Shown here piece by piece: positions 16,986-25,446 of a DNA stretch of 64,000 nucleotides. This stretch comes from Thermohalobaculum sp964475765 (GTDB lineage: Bacteria > Pseudomonadota > Alphaproteobacteria > Rhodobacterales > Rhodobacteraceae), in the NCBI GenBank assembly GCA_964475765.1, contig CAYYZH010000003.1, forward strand, positions 1 to 64,000, given 5' to 3'. The notes under the pieces are model-generated. The model made no database searches, had not been told where the DNA came from, and saw nothing but the letters and a program-made list of their open reading frames with translations. Every line of letters begins with the position of its first letter. Position 1 is the first letter of the stretch. The translations under genes were made by a program, and so were the position numbers.

Positions 16986-17174
16986 ATCTAGGTGCTCCCA
17001 CAAGGCTTGAACTCTGTCGTCATAGCGACAGTTTCCCTGCACAAAGCCGGGGCGTTTCGGGAAAAGATGTGCATGCACCGTGCAGACCGCACCGCCAAAC
17101 GACCTGCACGTCTTGCACCTTTCCCGGCTCGCCCCCATAACCAAGCCTGACGTCAACAAAACGCGAGTACTCTA

Positions 17175-18473
17175 ATGGATCCCTCGATGTGGTGGACCTG
17201 TTTCATCATTCTCGGACTACTGTGCATGTCGGCGTTCTTCTCGGGCTCCGAGACAGCGTTGACAGCTGTTAACCGTGCGGCCATGCATCGGATGGCGGCG
17301 CAAGGGTCCAGAGGTGCCCGTACAGCCCTCAAACTAACCGATGACAACGAACGTCTGATCGGCTCGATCCTGCTCGGCAACAACCTCGTGAATATCCTGG
17401 CCGCGTCACTGGCGACGTCGTTGTTCACTGCAGCGTTCGGTGAGGCCGGTGTGGCCTGGGCAACGCTGGTCATGACGCTGCTGGTGCTGATATTCGCCGA
17501 AGTCGCGCCGAAGACTTATGCCATTACCTATCCTGAACGGGCGGCGGTGTTGGTCTCCGCGCCCATTGCGTTTCTCGTGCGCACATTTGCGCCGGTTGTC
17601 AGCTTCATCCGCATGATTGTCCGAATGGCCTTTGGCGTGATCGGCATCGAAGCCGATCCCGACGCTCACATGCTGGCCCCGGATGAGCAGATCCGCGGAA
17701 CGATCGACCTTCATCATTCGGAAGGCGGCGTCGACAAGACCGACCGGGATCGGTTGCTGGCGGCGCTGGATCTAAAGGATCGCGAGGTTGCCGAAGTCAT
17801 GCGTCATCGCCGTGACATCCAGTCGATCTCAGCGGAGGACCCGCCCGAGGACATTCTGGCGTTTTGCCTGTCCTCCTCGCACACCCGCATCCCGATCTGG
17901 AAGGGCGAACCGGAAAACATTGTCGGCGTGCTCCATGCCAAGGATCTGTTGCGGGCCGAATATCGTCAGGTGCGCAATGCGCAGGACCCGAAGGCCGCTC
18001 TCTCGCGTCTCGACGTGATGAGCATCGCGATGAAGCCGTGGTTCGTGCCGGAGACCCGTCCGCTGGACGATCTCCTCAGGGCCTTTCTGCGGCGTAACTC
18101 ACAATTTGCGCTGGTCGTGGACGAATACGGCGTGCTGCAGGGGCTGGTGACACTAGAGGATATCCTCGAGGAGATCGTCGGCGACATCACGGATGAGCAC
18201 GACATCGACGATGAAGGATTGGTGCGCGAGGCAGATGGTTCTGTCGTGGTGCCCGGCGCGACCACCATTCGAGATCTGAACCGGGCGCTTGACTGGACTT
18301 TGCCCGATGACGAGGCGACCACTGTGGCCGGATTGATGATCCACGAAGCCCAAACAATCCCGACCGAGGGCCAGGTGTTTGCCTTTCACGGAGTACGCTT
18401 CGAAGTGCTGGAACGTAGCCGTCATCAAGTGACGAAGCTAAGGTTGAAGTCTTTGAACCGTATTATTCAGTAG
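17175..18473 (+). CDS. CorC/HlyC-type membrane protein with DUF21 and CBS domains
   Basis: A 432-residue protein with the layout of the CorC/YfjD/MpfA family, implicated in magnesium and cobalt efflux. An N-terminal DUF21 domain with three or four membrane helices covers about 1-185 (Phe-Phe-Ser-Gly-Ser-Glu-Thr-Ala, Glu-Val-Ala-Pro-Lys-Thr). A CBS pair sits at about 205-325 (Val-Asp-Glu-Tyr-Gly-Val-Leu-Gln-Gly-Leu-Val-Thr), and a CorC_HlyC C-terminal domain at about 340-430. CBS modules bind adenosyl nucleotides. It is divergent from creD with a 189-bp gap and monocistronic. The substrate ion is inferred from the family only. Confidence 0.9.
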   Translation: MDPSMWWTCFIILGLLCMSAFFSGSETALTAVNRAAMHRMAAQGSRGARTALKLTDDNERLIGSILLGNNLVNILAASLATSLFTAAFGEAGVAWATLVMTLLVLIFAEVAPKTYAITYPERAAVLVSAPIAFLVRTFAPVVSFIRMIVRMAFGVIGIEADPDAHMLAPDEQIRGTIDLHHSEGGVDKTDRDRLLAALDLKDREVAEVMRHRRDIQSISAEDPPEDILAFCLSSSHTRIPIWKGEPENIVGVLHAKDLLRAEYRQVRNAQDPKAALSRLDVMSIAMKPWFVPETRPLDDLLRAFLRRNSQFALVVDEYGVLQGLVTLEDILEEIVGDITDEHDIDDEGLVREADGSVVVPGATTIRDLNRALDWTLPDDEATTVAGLMIHEAQTIPTEGQVFAFHGVRFEVLERSRHQVTKLRLKSLNRIIQ

Positions 18474-18920
18474 CGCCGCCAGCGGAGAGAAGCGGGTGGC
18501 TGCGCCAAGTTCTTGGTGTCAGGCGGGCGCCACTTCGTCTAAGTGTGACTTAGCCAGTGTTCCAGACCGATGTTCAGGTCAGGATCGTTAGAAGAGAACA
18601 GGCATCCATTGAGCGGAATACATCGCTAACCAGGCTAGATAGAGAACTCGGCTTTGGGCCAAACGTCTTTGTATTATCCGGCACTCGGCCATTGGCCGAA
18701 GTTTGTGAAAAAATTGCCAGAATTGACACGAAAACACCGAATAATCCTGAAATTATCGAATTTTCAAATATAATCGTAGGCATGACCCCAGACCTAGAGA
18801 CTGAGATGTAAATTTGGAAATCGCGTTTATAATACTAAAATTTTTATTCTAAACAGCGCATCTATTTTTCATCAAGCAATAATAATTTAACGTGCGTCGT
18901 GGAGTGTAGCCGTGAAATGA
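18474..18920. other. AT-rich intergenic stretch before the histidine kinase
   Basis: About 450 bp, markedly AT-rich from 18780 on. It holds a six-base inverted repeat CTAAGT-GTG-ACTTAG at 18539-18553, a palindrome CCAAG-TT-CTTGG near 18506, a possible 84-codon gene, and a perfect -10 box TATAAT at 18828-18833 without a recognisable -35. Confidence 0.4.
18557..18811 (+). CDS. Possible small protein of unknown function
   Basis: An 84-codon frame opening with GTG and no obvious ribosome binding site. I recognise no domain, signal peptide or membrane segment. It sits 109 bp before the histidine kinase on the same strand in a region otherwise without genes. The composition (Ile, Asn, Lys rich towards the end) differs from the neighbours. 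It may be a spurious frame in AT-rich spacer or a small partner of the kinase. Confidence 0.25.
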   Translation: MFQTDVQVRIVRREQASIERNTSLTRLDRELGFGPNVFVLSGTRPLAEVCEKIARIDTKTPNNPEIIEFSNIIVGMTPDLETEM

Positions 18921-19706
18921 ATGAGTGAGAAACGACTCCCTTCACCGGAAAACCATACAGGCATGGCAAAGTCGGGTCAGTCCAAGGTTACGGCAACTTA
19001 CGATTGCGGATGTGAACAGCATCTCGAGGAAATCCTCTATGCGATTACTCATGAGGTGCGCGCATCGCTAAGAGCTCTCACCATTCTTCCCCAGATGATC
19101 AATGAAGATCTTGCTGAAAAGAACTACCCCGGTAAATCTGAGGTGTTTGATCAGCTCAATATGGTGCAACGACACGCCCGACGAGTGGACCAAATGTTTT
19201 TGGATCTGCGTACGTATTCACGGGTCGGTCTGATGACCGAGCGTTCAAGCATCGTAAATCTCGAATACGCGTTCAACGACTGCCTCTCATCGCTAAAAAT
19301 TCCAGCGGGATTTCACTTAGATCCAGTCTTCGACGTCGACGAGCTTTTCGTACCCTACAACGACTTTGTGACCCTCCTTGCGGCGCTCGTATCGAACGCT
19401 GTAAAACACCATGATCGCGACATTGGCTGCATTCTCGTTTCTGCGTTTCGCGATTGCGATGGTGTCCAGCTTTTGGTCGAAGATGACGGTCCGGGCATCC
19501 TGCCCAAAGACCGACAGCGAGTATTCGAGCTTATGACCACCCTGCAATCCCACGATGTGCGCGAAGGCAGCGGGATGGGGCTGGCCGTTGCAGACAGGAT
19601 TGTAAATCTGTTGCAAGGCACAATCGAAATAGACGATCCAATCGGGCATCGGGGCACTGTGTTTCGTGTCCAGCTCCCGCCCAATGTCCTGCCAACCAAT
19701 CAGTAA
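18921..19706 (+). CDS. Soluble sensorless histidine kinase
   Basis: A 261-residue histidine kinase made only of the catalytic core. The H-box at about residues 46-60 reads Ile-Thr-His-Glu-Val-Arg-Ala-Ser-Leu-Arg-Ala. The N-box (Asn-Ala-Val-Lys-His-His), G1-box (Glu-Asp-Asp-Gly-Pro-Gly) and G2-box (Gly-Ser-Gly-Met-Gly-Leu-Ala-Val) are all present, so it should be active. The type resembles the kinase ends of bacteriophytochromes. There is no membrane segment and no PAS, GAF or HAMP region. No response regulator lies in the window. Start at ATG 18921; a second ATG at 18963 is possible. Confidence 0.85.
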   Translation: MSEKRLPSPENHTGMAKSGQSKVTATYDCGCEQHLEEILYAITHEVRASLRALTILPQMINEDLAEKNYPGKSEVFDQLNMVQRHARRVDQMFLDLRTYSRVGLMTERSSIVNLEYAFNDCLSSLKIPAGFHLDPVFDVDELFVPYNDFVTLLAALVSNAVKHHDRDIGCILVSAFRDCDGVQLLVEDDGPGILPKDRQRVFELMTTLQSHDVREGSGMGLAVADRIVNLLQGTIEIDDPIGHRGTVFRVQLPPNVLPTNQ

Positions 19707-19889
19707 GGCGCTGATTACCCGCCCGGACTTCAGTATGCGCGACTTGTTAAGCCCAGCCGTTCGGATACGGGATCTTCAGCGCAATTCCTAAGGTCTGTTC
19801 AAAGCGATTGACCACGCCAAGGCACCATCCTACGAGCGTACGATGGCCTGATGGCTGACATTCCCATATTTCGGATCGAAGACTAACCC

Positions 19890-22325
19890 ATGAAAAGCCA
19901 AGTCAAGGCCGTCGTTATCGGCGGTGGAATTGCCGGATGCTCGACGCTCTACCACCTGACCCGGGAAGGGTGGAGCGACGTAATGCTGCTGGAGCGCGAT
20001 GAGCTGACTTCCGGCACCACATGGCACTCCGCGGCGCAGGTCACGAATTTTGGAATGACCCAGACCATGGTCGGTCTAAAAAGCCATTCCATCAATCTCT
20101 ACCGTGAACTGGCTACTGACCCGGAATACCCGATCAACTACCACCATGGAGATGGCGGTATCCGGTTGGCGAACACCCCGGCACAAATGGATGGTTACCA
20201 TCACTTTGCGTCGATGGCCCGTGGCATTGGCGTCGAATTCGAGGTTATCGACGCTGACGAATGCGCACGTCGCCACCCATTGATCTCCACCGAAAATCTC
20301 TTGGGCGGCCTGTGGGATCCTTCCGACGGGGACATCGATCCAGCTCAGCTTTGTCAGGCGCTGGCCCGACGCGCACGCCTGACCGGTGCAGAGATCCACC
20401 GGCACACGCCGGTGACCGGGCTGCGCCAACTTGCGGACGACACGTGGATTGTGGAGACCCCGAAGGGGACGGTTCACGCGGATGTTGTCGTCAACGCCTG
20501 CGGTTACCGGGTGAACGAAGTCGCCGCGATGATGGGCGTGCACCACCCCGTGGCTTCAATGGAACATCAGTATTTCGTCACCGAGGAGATCCCGGCCATC
20601 CGCGATGCGGGACAAAGGATGCCTCTGCTACGATGCCCAATCAGCGACTACTATGCGCGTCAGGAGAAGTTCGGCCTGCTCGTGGGCTTCTACGAGCAGG
20701 ACTGCAAAACTTGGGGCATGGACGGGATCGATCCCAAGTTCACAAATGCGCTTTGCCCCGATGATCTCGAGCGTGTCACTGATGTGCTTGAAGGCGCGTT
20801 CGAGCGGATGCCAGCACTCACCGAAGTGGGCATTCACACTATCGTAAATGGGCCTATCACTTACACCATTGACGGCGCACCTTTGGTCGGTCCGATTCCG
20901 GGCAAGCGCAATGCCTATTGCATTGTCGGACTGCGGGCGGGGCTAGGTGAAGGTGGCGGACACGGCTGGCTGCTCGCTCAGCAGATCGTGCATGGCGAAG
21001 CCTGCTACGACACTTGGGTGATCGATCCACGACGGTTCACCGGTCATGCCAATGTGGAACTGACAGCATTAAAGGCTGTCGAGGACTATCAAAATGAGTT
21101 CCGCTTCCATTTCCCCCACGAGCACCGTCCCGCCGGGAGGCCGATGAAGACCACGCCGCTCACACCTATCTTGGCCGCAGAGGGCGCCGAGTTCGGCGTG
21201 GTCAACGGGTGGGAGCGCATCGACTATTTCAAACCCTCGCCTGAGTTTTCCGAGACCCTTGGCTTTCGGTTCAACGAGGTCCACGCGATTGTCGCGCAGG
21301 AAGTCGAAGCGGTGGCGACAGGTGTCGGGCTGACGGAGGTCAGCGGCTTCAACCGCTTCGAGATAAAGGGCACGGACGCTCTCGAGTTTCTCGACAGGAT
21401 GTTCTGTGGCCGCGTAAGCCGCAAGCCCGGGCGAGTTGGTCTTGGCTACCTCCTCAACCACGCCGGGATGCTCAAGAGCGAGGCGACGATTGCCAACCTG
21501 CCGGCGTCAGCATCAGGGCCGGATCGCATCTGGTACGGATCGGCAGCCGCCGCGGAATTTCACGACATGGACTGGCTGGGCCAACATCTCCGCAGCGATG
21601 AAGACGTCGCGATTAGGTCGCTGACCAATGACTGGACCATCCTCGTGTTGGCCGGGCCCAAGGCGCGCGCCGTACTGTCCGACGCCGCGCGGGGCGAATG
21701 GTCGGCGGAGGCGTTCCCATGGCTGTCCGTGCGCGAGGCGTTTGTCGGCATCGCGACAGCGGTTGTGATGGCTGTCAGCTTTTCCGGCGAGACTGCGTTT
21801 GAGATCCATGTGCCTAATGCGCAACTTCATGCCGCCTACCTGGCCCTGCGCGAGGCCGGAAAACCGCACGGTCTTCGCCTGTTCGGCAGCCGGGCCATTG
21901 AGTCGATGCGGACGGAGAAGGGTTTTCTGCACTGGAAGTCCGAGATCCTGACCGAGTTCGACCCTTTCGAGACCGGACTTGATAGATTCGTGAAACTCGA
22001 CAAGGGAGACTTTATCGGTAAGGACGCGCTCGTGCGGCGCAAGGCGGCGGGCCCGCAAAAACTGTTGATCACCCTGGCCATCGATTGCTCGGACCGCTGG
22101 GCGCATGCCGGGTCCAGTGTTCTCCGCGATGGCCGCGTCGTGGGCACCGTCACATCAGGGGAGTGGGGACATCGCACGGGGCTGAACCTGGCGATGGCCT
22201 TCGTCGAGCCCGCTCTTTCCGCACCGGGCACGCGGGTGTCGATCGACATGCTCGGCACAGAATTCGCAGCGGAGGTGATCCCGCCCTGCCCTTACGATCC
22301 GGATTTTGCGCGGGTCAGGGCCTGA
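19890..22325 (+). CDS. FAD-dependent dimethylglycine/sarcosine dehydrogenase-type oxidoreductase with GcvT domain
   Basis: An 811-residue two-domain enzyme. An N-terminal DAO-type FAD domain (about 1-370) starts with Gly-Gly-Gly-Ile-Ala-Gly. It contains Ser-Gly-Thr-Thr-Trp-His-Ser-Ala-Ala, whose His matches the site of covalent FAD linkage in dimethylglycine dehydrogenase. A linker with the FAO_M-like segment follows, then a C-terminal GcvT/aminomethyltransferase domain (about 430-805) that would bind tetrahydrofolate and trap the released one-carbon unit. The reaction is oxidative N-demethylation of a methylated glycine or betaine-like amine; the exact substrate is unclear. It stands alone on its strand, ending close to the convergent enolase-superfamily gene. 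Confidence 0.85.
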   Translation: MKSQVKAVVIGGGIAGCSTLYHLTREGWSDVMLLERDELTSGTTWHSAAQVTNFGMTQTMVGLKSHSINLYRELATDPEYPINYHHGDGGIRLANTPAQMDGYHHFASMARGIGVEFEVIDADECARRHPLISTENLLGGLWDPSDGDIDPAQLCQALARRARLTGAEIHRHTPVTGLRQLADDTWIVETPKGTVHADVVVNACGYRVNEVAAMMGVHHPVASMEHQYFVTEEIPAIRDAGQRMPLLRCPISDYYARQEKFGLLVGFYEQDCKTWGMDGIDPKFTNALCPDDLERVTDVLEGAFERMPALTEVGIHTIVNGPITYTIDGAPLVGPIPGKRNAYCIVGLRAGLGEGGGHGWLLAQQIVHGEACYDTWVIDPRRFTGHANVELTALKAVEDYQNEFRFHFPHEHRPAGRPMKTTPLTPILAAEGAEFGVVNGWERIDYFKPSPEFSETLGFRFNEVHAIVAQEVEAVATGVGLTEVSGFNRFEIKGTDALEFLDRMFCGRVSRKPGRVGLGYLLNHAGMLKSEATIANLPASASGPDRIWYGSAAAAEFHDMDWLGQHLRSDEDVAIRSLTNDWTILVLAGPKARAVLSDAARGEWSAEAFPWLSVREAFVGIATAVVMAVSFSGETAFEIHVPNAQLHAAYLALREAGKPHGLRLFGSRAIESMRTEKGFLHWKSEILTEFDPFETGLDRFVKLDKGDFIGKDALVRRKAAGPQKLLITLAIDCSDRWAHAGSSVLRDGRVVGTVTSGEWGHRTGLNLAMAFVEPALSAPGTRVSIDMLGTEFAAEVIPPCPYDPDFARVRA

Positions 22326-22338
22326 GAATGACAGGCCC
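22318..22338 (+). terminator. Small hairpin at the end of the FAD/GcvT gene
   Basis: GGGCCTG and CAGGCCC form a seven-base stem around a seven-base loop that overlaps the stop codon. There is no T-run after it, so termination efficiency is doubtful. Confidence 0.35.
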
Positions 22339-22382
22339 CGAAAAGAAAGCGACGCCGTCCCGGGAACGATGAGATCTCCCCG

Positions 22383-23474
22383 CTACAGCCGCGCCTCAAA
22401 CGGCGCCAGCTTGTCCCAGTCAAACATCACCCCGGTGCCGGGAGCGTCGGGCGCGACAGCCAGCCCGTCTTCGACAACCAAAGGCCGCATCGTGTATTGA
22501 TCGATCGGGAACGAGTGGACCTCGATCAGCCCGGGTGAGCCCATGCCGGAGACCAGACTGACATGCAATTCCTGCATACCATGACTGCAGACGGATATGC
22601 CGGCCTCTGTGCCGATGCGAGCCGCGGCCAGCCAACCTGTGATGCCACCACAATTCGAGGCATCGGGTTGGAGAAAAGCCAGTTTGGAGTGCTCGATGGC
22701 ATGCTCGAATTCGTGAATCGTGTGGAGGTTCTCTCCCATTGCCAAAGGCATTCCCGTCGCATCGGCAATCCGTCCGTAGGCAGCATAGTGATCGGGAATG
22801 ATCGGCTCTTCGAACCAGAGAAGATCAAATGGCTGGAACGCGAGCGCAGCCTCAATCGCTTCGGCTTCAGAGAGCGCGTAGTTGGCATCCACCGCCAAGA
22901 CCACATTGGGCCCGATTAGATCCCTCACAGCGGCTACTCGCTCGACATCATCTCGCTGGGGACGCCCGACCTTGATCTTCACGCCGTCGAACCCGGCATC
23001 GAGATAGCCCTGAACCGACGTCAGTAGCTTGGCAAGATCGAAGCCAAGATCGATCCCGCCGCAATAGGCGCGGCACCGGTCCGACTGCCCCCCAGCCATC
23101 TCGGCGAGCGACTGCCGCAATGCGTTACCGCGCAGATCCCAGAGCGCGATATCCACCGCAGAGATCGCAAAGGAGGCTACACCGCCGCGGCCCACATAGT
23201 GCACATGCCATTGCATCTCATCGTAAAGATCCTCGACCGCCGCTGCATCTCGTCCAATCAGCATCGGCGCAAGGTCGTGCCGGATCATTGCGAGAACCGC
23301 GTGCCCGCCCTTTCCGCCGGTATAGGAATAGCCGGTGCCGCTGGAGCCGTCATCCAGAGTGATCGTCGCCGTAATCAATTCAAAATGTGTATGATCACCA
23401 TGCTTGGCATCGACGAGCACCTCAGCCAGCGGCACGTGGAACAGGCGGGGCTCAACGGATATGATCTCGGGCAT
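22383..23474 (-). CDS. Mandelate racemase/muconate lactonizing enzyme family protein
   Basis: A 363-residue enolase-superfamily enzyme of the mandelate racemase subgroup, which abstracts a proton alpha to a carboxylate. The KxK acid/base motif is Val-Lys-Ile-Lys-Val near residue 165. The three metal ligands fall in Asp-Ala-Asn (about 198), Phe-Glu-Glu-Pro (about 224) and Gly-Glu-Asn (about 251). The second base is in Cys-Ser-His-Gly-Met-Gln-Glu-Leu-His (about 301). The substrate is an unknown sugar acid or carboxylate, probably the one imported by the nearby TRAP system. A GntR-type regulator gene lies 13 bp upstream on the same strand. Confidence 0.88.
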   Translation of the reverse strand: MPEIISVEPRLFHVPLAEVLVDAKHGDHTHFELITATITLDDGSSGTGYSYTGGKGGHAVLAMIRHDLAPMLIGRDAAAVEDLYDEMQWHVHYVGRGGVASFAISAVDIALWDLRGNALRQSLAEMAGGQSDRCRAYCGGIDLGFDLAKLLTSVQGYLDAGFDGVKIKVGRPQRDDVERVAAVRDLIGPNVVLAVDANYALSEAEAIEAALAFQPFDLLWFEEPIIPDHYAAYGRIADATGMPLAMGENLHTIHEFEHAIEHSKLAFLQPDASNCGGITGWLAAARIGTEAGISVCSHGMQELHVSLVSGMGSPGLIEVHSFPIDQYTMRPLVVEDGLAVAPDAPGTGVMFDWDKLAPFEARL

Positions 23475-23487
23475 CGACAGCCAGGTT

Positions 23488-24132
23488 CTAAAGGTTTCGT
23501 TTCATGTGGTCATAGATCGCTGCCTTGCACGCTTCTTGATCACGGGCAAGTGCGGCATCGACGATGGCCTGGTGCTCCAAGATGATCGCTTCGAAGTAGT
23601 TCGCGTCAAAATTCCGTTTCAGGCCGATAAACTGCTGTCGAAATTGCAAGTAAACTCGCCCGAAAGTTTCGATCAGAAGGGGAGAGTTACAAGCCGAGAT
23701 CAGAGTCTGATGAAACTCAAGTTCTGCTGCTGTCCAAAGAGGCAGGAATGCCTGTGGAAGGTCTTCCTGCACAATTTGGCGTTCGATGTGCAACAACTTG
23801 TGGTGCGCGGCAGACAGTTGCGCTTCCCAGGCGACGCCGCCCCGCTCCATCGACTCGGAGGCGCCCTGCCGTTCCAGCATAATGCGGAACCGCGTGACGT
23901 CCCCACGCCGCTCCGGCGAACTCTGCGTCGCGCGAAAGCCGCGTTGCATCTCGAAGTCGACGAGGCCAATGCCACTCAGTCGAAGCAATGCGTCGCGGAC
24001 AGTATTTGCCGAGCAGTCGTAGTCACCCAACAGCAGCGCCGGCTTCAGCTTCTCACCCGGTGCAAAACCGCCGGAAGCCAGCTTAGCCTTGAGGTCATCG
24101 TAGATGTCGACGGTATCAAAACGTTTGGTTAT
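23488..24132 (-). CDS. GntR/FadR-family regulator with apparent ATA start codon
   Basis: A FadR-subfamily regulator. The winged helix occupies the first ~70 residues (Asp-Ile-Tyr-Asp-Asp-Leu-Lys ... Ser-Ala-Asn-Thr-Val-Arg-Asp-Ala-Leu-Leu-Arg-Leu) and an FCD ligand domain about 80-205 (Glu-Phe-His-Gln-Thr-Leu and a final His-Met). The frame has no ATG, GTG or TTG before the HTH; the first such codon is TTG 24030, which would cut the HTH in half. A GGAGGG lies 7-8 bases before ATA 24132, exactly where the family starts, so I place the start there. Either a rare AUA start or a recent loss of ATG. An in-frame stop is at 24162. It probably controls the enolase gene and the divergent TRAP operon. 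Confidence 0.75.
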   Translation of the reverse strand: MTKRFDTVDIYDDLKAKLASGGFAPGEKLKPALLLGDYDCSANTVRDALLRLSGIGLVDFEMQRGFRATQSSPERRGDVTRFRIMLERQGASESMERGGVAWEAQLSAAHHKLLHIERQIVQEDLPQAFLPLWTAAELEFHQTLISACNSPLLIETFGRVYLQFRQQFIGLKRNFDANYFEAIILEHQAIVDAALARDQEACKAAIYDHMKRNL

Positions 24133-24314
24133 CGGGTGGCCCTCCAGCGCCGGATCACTCTAGAATTTTGAAATTTAATTAATCAATCGAAAATCAGAGA
24201 AATCTCCAAAAACCTCTATTGTCGCTGACAAAGCACCTCGCTAGTGTCACGCCATTCAGTCCGAAACTGCGTGATAAAGGCAGCCGGACACCTGAACTGC
24301 CGGGAGGAACCAGC

Positions 24315-25328
24315 ATGAACACCTTGAAGCTCGCAGCAGCAGCTGTCAGCGCACTCGCCATCACTGCGGGCGCGGCGATGTCGGAGACAACAAGCCTGCG
24401 CATCCAGACGCACTTCTCACCCGAAACTCTGTCGGGCCAGATGGCTGCCGAATTCATCGAAGACATTACAGCCATGTCGAATGGCGAGATCCAGGTCGAG
24501 ATGTTCTACTCGGGCGCGGTCGTGAAAGCGGCGGAGACCTTTGACGCGGCAGCGACCGGCATTCTCGACTGTGACATGACCGGGGGCGCCTACCAGACGG
24601 GCAAGAACCCGGCATTCCAATTCACGGGCGACCTGAACGGCGGCTATGCCAACCCCTATCAGCAAATGGCCTGGTTGCTGCATGGCGACGGCTACGAGTC
24701 GCTCAACAAGCTCTATAACGAGCACAATATGGAGTTCATCGGCTGGTGGATTCCTGGCCCGGAATCGTTGTCGTCCACCCGCCCGATCCGCGGTGTTGAG
24801 GACTTCAAAAACTGGAAGTTCCGCTCGCCCCCGGGGATCATAACCGAGATTTTCAAGAACCTCGGCGCCTCTCCGATCGTGATGGATTTCAACGAAATCT
24901 TCACAGCACTCGAGACCGGCATCATCGACGGTGCGGATGCCGCAAACCTGACCAACAACATCGGTCTGGGGCTTTATGACATCGCCAAGCACACGAACTA
25001 TCCGGGCTTCCACTCCATGCCAGCAGATCACCTGGCATGCCGCAAGGATATCTGGGACGCGATGCCCGCTCACCATCAGGCCATCCTGAAAGTAGGCATG
25101 CAGGCACTCGCGCTGAAAAACACCACGATCAACGAAGTGCAGAACGCCAAGAATTCGGTCAAACTGGCGAGCGAAGGGCTGAACATGTACGAGTGGTCAC
25201 CGGAGGAGATGGGTAAGTACCGTGCGGCTGTGCAGTCGGCCTGGGTCGATTTTGCAACCACGCCTGAGGCAAAAGAGCTGTTGAACAGCCACCTCGACTT
25301 CCTGCGCGGCATTGGCGCGATGGAGTAA
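24315..25328 (+). CDS. TRAP transporter substrate-binding protein (DctP type)
   Basis: A 337-residue periplasmic receptor. Signal peptide about 1-22 (Ala-Gly-Ala-Ala-Met-Ser), then the DctP fold with Pro-Glu-Thr-Leu-Ser-Gly-Gln-Met-Ala, Phe-Arg-Ser-Pro-Pro-Gly (the region holding the carboxylate-binding Arg), and Met-Asp-Phe-Asn-Glu-Ile-Phe-Thr-Ala-Leu-Glu-Thr-Gly. The Arg implies an organic acid ligand. ATG 24315 has GGGAGGAAC upstream. It heads an operon with dctQ and dctM and is divergent from the GntR/enolase pair, which suggests the ligand is the enolase-superfamily substrate. Confidence 0.9.
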   Translation: MNTLKLAAAAVSALAITAGAAMSETTSLRIQTHFSPETLSGQMAAEFIEDITAMSNGEIQVEMFYSGAVVKAAETFDAAATGILDCDMTGGAYQTGKNPAFQFTGDLNGGYANPYQQMAWLLHGDGYESLNKLYNEHNMEFIGWWIPGPESLSSTRPIRGVEDFKNWKFRSPPGIITEIFKNLGASPIVMDFNEIFTALETGIIDGADAANLTNNIGLGLYDIAKHTNYPGFHSMPADHLACRKDIWDAMPAHHQAILKVGMQALALKNTTINEVQNAKNSVKLASEGLNMYEWSPEEMGKYRAAVQSAWVDFATTPEAKELLNSHLDFLRGIGAME

Positions 25329-25346
25329 GCCGGCACGGCTCAATCA

Positions 25347-25375
25347 GGCGGCAGGGCCTGCGTAGTCCTGCCGCC
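25347..25375 (+). promoter_or_regulatory. Hairpin between dctP and dctQ (first TRAP operon)
   Basis: GGCGGCAGG (25347-25355) pairs perfectly with CCTGCCGCC (25367-25375), loop 11 bases, 18 bp after the dctP stop. There is no T-run. Such stems commonly protect the receptor mRNA so more binding protein than permease is made. A similar stem occurs in the second TRAP operon. Confidence 0.65.
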
Positions 25376-25446
25376 AGCAAAAGAACAAATCCGTGACAAG
25401 CGGACGTGCCCCCCGGCAGGATGGGCAAAATAGGGAGGGCGCGCGC

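Noticed and set aside
18828..18833. Perfect TATAAT as promoter for the histidine kinase
   Set aside because: No -35-like box at 16-18 bases; in an AT-rich stretch such a hexamer is expected by chance. Mentioned only within the intergenic entry.
19707..19889. Minus-strand open stretch ending Pro-Tyr-Pro-Asn-Gly-Trp-Ala in the gap after the histidine kinase
   Set aside because: About 40 codons, no start and no family I can name; probably chance.
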